Below, in pieces: positions 63,826-64,000 of a stretch of DNA of 64,000 nucleotides. This stretch comes from Opitutia bacterium (GTDB taxonomy: Bacteria; Verrucomicrobiota; Verrucomicrobiia; Opitutales; Opitutaceae), in the NCBI GenBank assembly GCA_016187945.1, contig JACPIT010000006.1, positions 248,001-312,000 of the forward strand, given 5' to 3'. The notes under the pieces are model-generated. The model made no database searches, had not been told where the DNA came from, and worked only from the letters and a program-made list of their open reading frames with translations. Every line of letters starts with the position of its first letter. Positions within the stretch are counted from its first letter, which is position 1. Made by a program: the position numbers and the translations under genes.

Positions 63826-64000
63826 AAATCCCGCCATTGCTGACGACGGCGTTCGTATCAGTCCGCTGAACGGCGCCGCCGTCTCCCCCACCCGCGCTCT
63901 CTCCGCCCCGCTGTCGGCGGAGATCAGCGCCGCTTTGCAGGCCAGTCCGAAAGGCGAAGTCCAGGTCCGCTCGCTCGACCTCAGCATCCCGCTGCTCGAG
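63815..64000 (+). CDS. hypB: Probable HypB N-terminus, cut by the window
   Basis: 62 codons are visible from the ATG at 63815: MSAENPAIADDGVRISPLNG, and so on to VQVRSLDLSIPLLE at the right edge. The GTPase motifs of HypB lie beyond the window. The identification rests on overlap with hypA and on the S.D.SIPLLE stretch, which resembles the helix just before the NR...F and P-loop region of HypB. The disordered Ala/Pro-rich start is longer than usual, and no histidine-rich nickel store is seen in the visible part. Confidence 0.65.
   Translation, partial: MSAENPAIADDGVRISPLNGAAVSPTRALSAPLSAEISAALQASPKGEVQVRSLDLSIPLLE

Overview
The window comes from a GC-rich bacterium, most likely a member of the Verrucomicrobiota close to Opitutaceae. 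Three things point there: a PEP-CTERM surface protein, a lexA-imuA-imuB-dnaE2 mutagenesis cassette preceded by a TGTTC-N4-GA(A/C)CA LexA box of the verrucomicrobial type, and very many palindromic repeats between genes. The taxonomic call is inference; there is no rRNA or tRNA gene here to confirm it.

Layout. 1-5 kb: housekeeping genes (5'-truncated hprK, rph, a small HTH-like gene, sucCD). 5-8.3 kb: an orphan hybrid histidine kinase, a higBA toxin-antitoxin pair and a secreted Sel1 protein. 8.3-15.6 kb: the SOS mutagenesis cassette, in which a 2H phosphoesterase (LigT/ThpR-like) is fused to the N-terminus of DnaE2. 15.7-25.9 kb: a small barrel-like protein, a lone XRE antitoxin-like gene, a candidate structured RNA, a 1938-residue Sel1/coiled-coil/LysM protein, and prfB with its programmed +1 frameshift. 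25.9-40.7 kb: a membrane pseudokinase, GDP-fucose synthesis (fcl, gmd), a cytochrome P460, a divergent NarL-type regulator/TPR kinase pair, a PEP-CTERM protein, valS and a HemW-like radical SAM protein.

40.7-57.7 kb is an electron-transfer island. It encodes two large proteins that join a multihaem c domain (11 and 13 CXXCH) to a membrane cytochrome b, a four-gene quinol-oxidising module (cytochrome c, tetrahaem c, ferredoxin, NrfD-like), an ImcH-like NapC/NirT heptahaem protein, two near-duplicate small cytochromes c, an MtrB/PioB-like barrel and an eight-haem putative lipoprotein. Together these look like an inner-membrane-to-surface extracellular electron transfer route. 58-64 kb holds a Ni/Co transporter-like gene and a membrane-bound [NiFe] uptake hydrogenase (small and large subunits, cytochrome b, maturation protease), divergent from hypA and the start of a probable hypB. 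The small subunit has all six cysteines of the oxygen-tolerant [4Fe-3S] cluster. H2 oxidation could feed the quinone pool that the cytochromes drain.

The most unusual feature is the repeat biology. At least a dozen families of long palindromes fill the intergenic regions, and several are inserted in frame inside conserved genes: twice in imuB, once each in dnaE2, valS and the HemW-like gene. They give local protein insertions that the families normally lack.
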